Assembly (NCBI GenBank): GCA_020747065.1
Contig: JAGMVK010000006.1
Location: 1,798,001 to 1,862,000, forward strand
Source: Cadophora sp. MPI-SDFR-AT-0126
Lineage: Eukaryota > Ascomycota > Leotiomycetes > Helotiales > Ploettnerulaceae
Reading direction: 5' to 3'
DNA: 64,000 bases
A program made the translations under genes and the position numbers. This document shows positions 58,871 to 64,000 of the stretch, in pieces. The notes beneath the pieces were generated by a model. That model was not told the origin of the DNA and did no database searches. It saw only the letters and a list, made by a program, of their open reading frames with translations. Each line of letters starts with the position of its first letter. Position 1 is the first letter of the stretch.

Positions 58871-60087
58871 ACTACATTGGATTGAGGTGGAGTGCTGTTC
58901 AATTAGGGTGTGTTTGGCGAAGATATGATAGATTTGTTTTGCTTTTAAGCGAGCAAACGGGTTGGATTGGAGCGAATCAAGCTGTCTAGATTGGATGAGC
59001 TCCAGGGATGAAATGAGATGGGATGAGACGAGAAGAGGAGGACGAGCATTTGTTTTCGCGAGCGCAGATACCCACCTATGAATTATGATACGATACGTCT
59101 TTTTGTCTCATTGCCTTGCATCACTTTTCCTCTCGAAATCCCCAGCTACATGCATCTTGACATGGGTACCACCAGACAGTATTGAAGAATGTTCAAGTCT
59201 GGTCTGAGAAGTAGGTCAGACGAGCTCCAGGTTCAAGAGAATGAAGAGAGAGCGAGAGATGACTTTAATTTTGTAGAATGATTGATGAGCTGTTAGATGT
59301 TGAGTGAGAGTGAGGTTGACTTAATGCTATACTCTACTTCTAGCGGGTCTCTGGGTTGCGTTTGGTTAGTTTAGTTGGCTTGGATTGGGTTGCTGGTTTA
59401 TGCTGAGTGCTCACTCGCTCGGTTGGTAAAGTAAAGAAGTAAATGGTCATTGGTATGGGAAGATGAGAGGACTTGAGAGGGGGGGGGAGGGAAAGTTAAT
59501 GAAGCAAGCGAGAGTTCGGTTTGATATTGTTGCGTTTGTTCAGACATATTTGATTTGTTAAAGTACCGTAAGGCTGTCAGCTAGGTATTCATTCCCTCGT
59601 TTTTAAATCTTCTTCAATTTTCCGTTGTATTTGTTCACTTATTTACTTTCCCTGCTCGCTTAAAATGGAAATAGAACAGAACAAGTCACATTGCGATGTA
59701 ATGTCCTGTATGCTGCTTTTAATCTCCGAACCTTTTCTAGATTTGATTGATTGATTGATGTTCGTCGGAAGAAACTGATAAATCGATCGATAGATCAATA
59801 CGAAGCAACGCTATCGAACCACCAAACAAAAAACGCAAGGACTGCTCTCGTCTCCCATCTGGGCCACGCTTCTAGAATAACGCAATGCTATGCTTGAGTA
59901 TAAGTGAGAATGAAGATGGTCCGTATAAAGATCCGAAATACACTCGTGCTTTGATTTACTGTCCTGTCCCATCCTCTCCAGCGCCAACCGATCCAGACGG
60001 CCGATTCTCCCATAGTCTACGCCGCACTCTAATAACCATGAACTCTCTGCTCGGCTCAAATGATGTTCCTGTTCCCAATGCCAACGT
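58871..60087. other. Intergenic region between convergent genes
   Basis: Contains a poly-G tract near 59478 and GATT repeats near 59745. Short spurious ORFs only. Confidence 0.6.
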
Positions 60088-61087
60088 TTATTTCCCACCC
60101 TTCCCCTTCCTCCTCTCCATTTCCCTCCTGTACTCCTCGGGATCAAAATCAGAATCACTCGCACTTCCTGCATCACCATCGTCTCCATCCGGCCCATCAT
60201 ACCCACCCTCCTCCACATCTTCAATATAATCTCCTTGATTCTGCACGACATCAACGGCATCCTGCAGCTGCTGCCTCAGCTTCTCATTCCTCGGATCCAC
60301 CAGCTGATACGGCGTGAGATTCGCTTTGTTGCGTAAGCGAGGGTCCGAGCCGGCTTCGATCATCATGGCGATTAGCTCAGTGGAGAAGGAGGAGATGGCG
60401 GGAGTAAGGGGGGAGGATTCGGTGAGGGAGTTGAGGTATCGAATTGCGGAGTGGAGGGGTGTATCGTGCTCGATGCGGGAGATGGGGTCGCATTCGAAAC
60501 CCGGTTGGTCGAGGAGCATGTCGATTATTTCGTCTGTTGGGGAAGAGAAAAAGTTTGTTAGCATTGAATCCATTTTCATGTCTCCCCACTTGTCCATGTT
60601 CATGTCTTTGGTAGAGGCGTATGATTTTCGTGTAGGTGCTTAGGTAGAAATGGGCATGGGAGCGGGAGAGACGTACAGTTTCCCCTCAGAGCGGCTTCAT
60701 GATAGATGTAATTCCCCAGCACAGTCTTCGTCTCGTTCAGGATCTTGGCTACTTTATCTTCGTCGCCGATGCTGTCGATGGTTTCTTTTAAGAGGTCGGT
60801 GTTGTTGCGGCGCGCAGCTTCGATGAGGATCTCGCCTACTGAGGCGCCCTTTGCAATGTATTAGCAGTATTTCAGCGTTTTAGATTCACAGGATACAGTT
60901 GTGCGGAGATGGGCTTGAGTAGTTATTGTTATATATGGCCTGTGTACTGGCGGCAGAGAAAGATACCGCGACTTGAGCTGACTTGCTGTATAGAACAGAA
61001 CGTGGTGGGGTGGAGGGGTAACGGTGAGAGAAAACAAACCTCATGTTCTTGATCCTGCTCAGGATGAGCTCTCAAATCTTTCGCCAT
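60088..61087 (-). CDS. Small ankyrin-repeat protein
   Basis: Exons 61087-61040, 60848-60677 and 60533-60088 give 221 residues. Ankyrin-like helices run through residues 17-150: ASVGEILIEAARRNNTDLL, YIYHEAALRGNYEIIDMLLD and DTPLHSAIRYLN, then IEAGSDPRLRNKANLTPYQL. The C-terminal 60 residues are very acidic (GDYIEDVEEGG...DSDFDPEEY) and end in a basic RREMERRKGKGG. An acidic tail after few ankyrin repeats resembles yeast Yar1, the chaperone of ribosomal protein Rps3, but I cannot confirm the family. The second intron is 143 nt. The gene is head-to-head with RPC11. Confidence 0.85.
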
Positions 61088-61557
61088 TCTATCTTATATC
61101 TTTCCTTCTCTAACCACGGCTTCCAGAATGCTTTCCTAACAAATATGTAGCTTTAGCGTGTGCCTCGTGGCTAGGACTATTGATCGGAGGCTGACGTAGC
61201 TGTTTCAGACGCCGGAGAATGCGGATTGCTGGGCTGCAGGTGCTGATCTGGTTGTTGGGAGGAATGGAGGATCGAGGGATAAAGTGGTCTGAGGATCGTG
61301 GGATTGATGACTGGCGAGTTGTGGTGAGTGAGACTTGAGGCTTGGGAAGCGCTTCGATGTTGTGTTGAAACTGAATGATGGATTCAGGTACGGCTTAGCG
61401 CAGCTGCGGTTGGATATCGGCGTTTAGTTTCGCCGATGGTGGGATATTTTTGGCCGGAATCAGTCACTTTCGATACGGGCATTGGAAAAAAGTACAGAAC
61501 TGCACAGCTCTTGAACACCTCTTGCGTAACGAAAGACAACAGTCCTCTTTAGCCAAG
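61088..61557. promoter_or_regulatory. Divergent promoter of the ankyrin protein and RPC11
   Basis: A 470-bp interval separates the two start codons, with no other gene. Both are likely growth-related, which fits shared control, but no motif was identified. Confidence 0.5.
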
Positions 61558-62055
61558 ATGTTACTCTGTAAGTGTTCTTTCGGTTGTATTGAAGTTGAGA
61601 CTCCGTAAAATGCGCAGCTAATCCTCTCCCTCCTCCAGTCTGCCCCTCCTGCAGCAACGTCCTCACAGTCTCAACAACAACCCACGGACCTGAAAACGAC
61701 CCCATCAACCGCCTCGAATGCCAAACCTGTCCCTATGAGTTCCTGCTCGAGGGCAACTACTTCGAGCGCAAGACGTATGTGCGCAAGGAGCGGGAGGATG
61801 TCTTTGGTGGGGAGAGCGCCTGGGATAATGCCGACAAGACGAAGATCCAGTGTCCGAAGGATGGCTGTGATGGAGATGAGGCGGCGTTCTATCAGGTGCA
61901 GATTAGGAGTGCGGATGAACCGATGACGGGATTTTATAAGGTGAGTTGGGATCACAGCTGGGGCTAGTGCTTTTGCTGCTGCTTTGGGTGAGGTGAGGTT
62001 TGGACTGACAGAATGATAGTGTATGACTTGCGGCAATCGGTGGAGAGAGAATTGA
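61558..62055 (+). CDS. RPC11: RNA polymerase III subunit C11 (Rpc11)
   Basis: Exons 61558-61567, 61639-61940 and 62020-62055 give 115 residues. Exon 1 is only ten bases; splicing rebuilds MLLFCPSCSNVL. The N-terminal zinc ribbon (CPSC...CQTCPYEF) resembles Rpb9, and the C-terminal TFIIS-like ribbon has CPKDGC...CMTCGNRWREN. Between them sits the invariant ADEPMTGFYKC patch, whose acidic residues stimulate RNA cleavage. In yeast, C11 supports termination and reinitiation by Pol III. Length matches the usual 108-115 residues. Confidence 0.97.
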
Positions 62056-62337
62056 ACTAGCGGATGGGGTGGAGAAAGGAAGCTCTCTAGGGCTAATTGG
62101 GAGTCGAGGGGAGGAATTTGTGGACTTTATTGCATGCGATTCAGCGAGGCGTATGGATAGGATGGCTGCTTTTCGATTACAGACAGAGAGTATCCAGTAG
62201 AGGTATACAAACATAGCCTTCTCAATTGGCGCCAAAATGCAATATCAGATCTCAGAATCCCTGAAAGCTTTCCCAAGTATCAACGCCTAGTATCCGGGTA
62301 TCAAAGTATCTTCTCCATCACTCTTCCTACCACACAA

Positions 62338-62896
62338 TCAACTCCCAGGGCCCTCCAATGACTTCTTAACGCCCTCCTCGAACAACCTGGCAACCGTATC
62401 TGGACTCAATATATCCGTCCTGAATTTCTCCTGCTGCAGGAGCTCTAGATTCTTGAGTGTCGGACCGGGATAGTTGAGAAATTTGGAGTAGGGAGGATGT
62501 CGCCAGTATTGTAGGTAGTTGAGGTATGCGACAAAGGCTGGGTTCTCGAGGTATTTCTGGGAGGCGAGGTGGTTGAGGTAGAGGGGTGAGGCGAGGGATT
62601 GGACGAACTGGTGGATAGTCAGCTTTGTTGATGAAGCCATTGTGATCTGCATGTGGTAAACAGAGGAGAAGGACTTCATTGGGCGGCAGATAGATGAAGA
62701 TAGACGGCGAAGCAGAAGATCAACGGAAAATAACACGAGGCTGAAATTGGATAGTGGGATAGCGTACCTCGAGCTCAATTTCGAATCTCGTAAAGCCTCC
62801 GTACTTTGGTTCGTCGGAAGGAATCGGCGGAGGGGTTTGATTGTGGTCCATGTTGATTCCCTCCATCTTCGTATCTGCTGGTGAAGAATTGGACAT
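62338..62896 (-). CDS. MED31: Mediator complex subunit 31 (Soh1)
   Basis: Exons 62896-62768 and 62607-62338 give 132 residues. After a 35-residue N-terminus comes the Med31 core: YGGFTRFEIELE spliced to FVQSLASPLYLNHLASQKYL, then FVAYLNYLQYWRHPPYSKFL. Med31 belongs to the Mediator middle module and is the most conserved Mediator subunit. The ORF upstream of FVQS (MASSTKL...) is intronic, because the splice gives the family-typical sequence. Length is normal for fungi. The gene is convergent with RPC11, 282 bp apart. Confidence 0.96.
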
Positions 62897-64000
62897 CCTT
62901 GATGCCTTCCCGGAGAGAACTTTGTGTTTTGTGGAAGTTGCGAGACTCGAGGCTGAAGTTGGCAGGGTGTGAAGGTTCGAGGGAAGGAAGACGAGGCTGA
63001 GATTAGTTGTCGATCAATCGCTTAGAGCATTGGCGGGCAGCAGCCCGGGCTTGCATATTTGCGCACTGTAAATGTCAACACTTGGGTGTTTACGAAATGG
63101 TATTGCCGAAGGAGATGAGCTCCGGCAGACTCGCAAAAGTTTATGATGTGTTTCATGTTCATGAACTCGTTGGTGCGGCTATTTTGAATGGAAGATCAGG
63201 TCCCAAAGACATCTCGATTCAACTTTCCATGGCTCCCTTAACCCTGTATTCCCCTATCAGGGCTTCATGCAGAGAGATTATGTAGGTACAGTACAGGCAC
63301 CTCACCGCCCTCTACTAACTACCAAATCAAAAGAGCTAGATGAATCCACAGAGCTGTTTGATATCCTCCGAAGAAGCTAGATCTAGGAGATGATTAATAT
63401 CCACGGTTCACCGCTGGCTTGAGTACCCCACGTTAACGCTATGCAGCGAGGAGCGCTGTCTCAACGCCATCGGACAAAAAGAAAGCTGGTTCATGGCAAG
63501 CGTTGCCCCTTTGGAAGATTTTGAGGTTGCACGAGGAGGAGCCAGAAGCTGGAGGCGCTGTGAGGGCTGGTCATGAGGGGTCAAAAGTCGACGAGTTAGG
63601 CCCTTGGCCTGCACCACCACGGCGTCTCCAGAATGGGGAGAATGAACGACTCTGTTTAGGGGCTTTTGAGTGTCCGCCAATCATGACTCTCCATTGAGCT
63701 GAGTTATCTGTAATTTCGACATAACTTATGCAAATCATGCGAGCCTGTGCACAATACCGTCAAGGTTCCCCGTACTGTCCTGTACAGCTGGGCTGCATTG
63801 GGATTGGATTGGAATTTGGACTGTACATGCACATACGACTATCTGTCTGCTGATGATTGATGATTGATGATGGGCTGGTCCCGTTGGTCCTTCTGATGAT
63901 TCTCACGAGCCAGCAGCCCCGCGGCTTCCTCGCCAGGGCAGGATAGGGGTCTGGAGTTCTTGACAGGACACTTCCCTGTCGGCATAAGGGGACGGATCTC
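62897..64000. other. Intergenic region to window end, nothing recognised
   Basis: The promoter of MED31 and unassigned DNA. ORFs up to 92 codons exist but none is protein-like in the sense of a known family. Confidence 0.6.

Noticed and set aside
60534..60603. Alternative start of the ankyrin protein (MNMDKWGDMKM)
   Set aside because: Intronic; the spliced form restores a longer ankyrin repeat region.
62608..62778. Upstream ORF extension of MED31 (MASSTKL...)
   Set aside because: It lies inside the 160-nt intron; splicing gives the conserved Med31 N-terminus instead.
1..64000. tRNA, rRNA, CRISPR arrays and intact transposons
   Set aside because: I looked for TPsiC-like boxes, repeat-spacer patterns, terminal repeats and transposase or reverse transcriptase motifs and saw none; a tool search could still find a tRNA.

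Overview
The window is nuclear DNA of a filamentous ascomycete (Pezizomycotina). Short spliceosomal introns of about 45-190 nt with GTRNGY...YAG ends, a Zn2Cys6 regulator, a Clr5-ankyrin protein, a DUF7707-type secreted protein and clear orthologues of yeast KAP95, LEU4, SPP1, RPC11 and MED31 all point there. The class (possibly Leotiomycetes) is only a guess. I read about 20 confident protein genes on both strands, mostly 1-5 exons. I saw no rRNA, tRNA, CRISPR array, intact transposon or viral sequence.

Left end (1-8.1 kb), accessory in character: a truncated Zn2Cys6 factor; divergent from it a flavin monooxygenase whose C-terminus looks like two EthD-type domains; a decayed gene; an HSL-type alpha/beta hydrolase; and a DUF7707 membrane protein whose reading frame is cut by one TAG. 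The middle (9.9-30 kb) is housekeeping: CNL1-like BLOC-1 subunit, COMPASS PHD subunit Spp1, a divergent mitochondrial pair (acyl-CoA dehydrogenase and CaiB/SUGCT-type CoA-transferase), an AIF/AMID-like flavoprotein, importin-beta Kap95, 2-isopropylmalate synthase and a ferric-reductase-family oxidase.

A gene-free stretch of 3.9 kb follows, then an RRM protein with a prion-like Q/N/G/Y domain, a VOC-family dioxygenase with a 37-bp minisatellite upstream, and a Clr5-ankyrin protein. Between 43.9 and 48.6 kb there is no intact gene I trust, but protein-like traces on both strands suggest decay. A hexokinase-family gene then has an in-frame, apparently translatable N-terminal extension with a hydrophobic anchor but no AUG.

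The right end (53.7-62.9 kb) has an Hsp70-like ATPase, a thaumatin-like surface protein, a small ankyrin protein head-to-head with the Pol III subunit RPC11, and Mediator subunit MED31. The functional links I think real are the CoA-transferase/dehydrogenase pair and, more weakly, the left-end oxidation cluster. I found no wholly new system; the best leads are the monooxygenase-EthD fusion, the TAG-interrupted gene and the AUG-less hexokinase extension.
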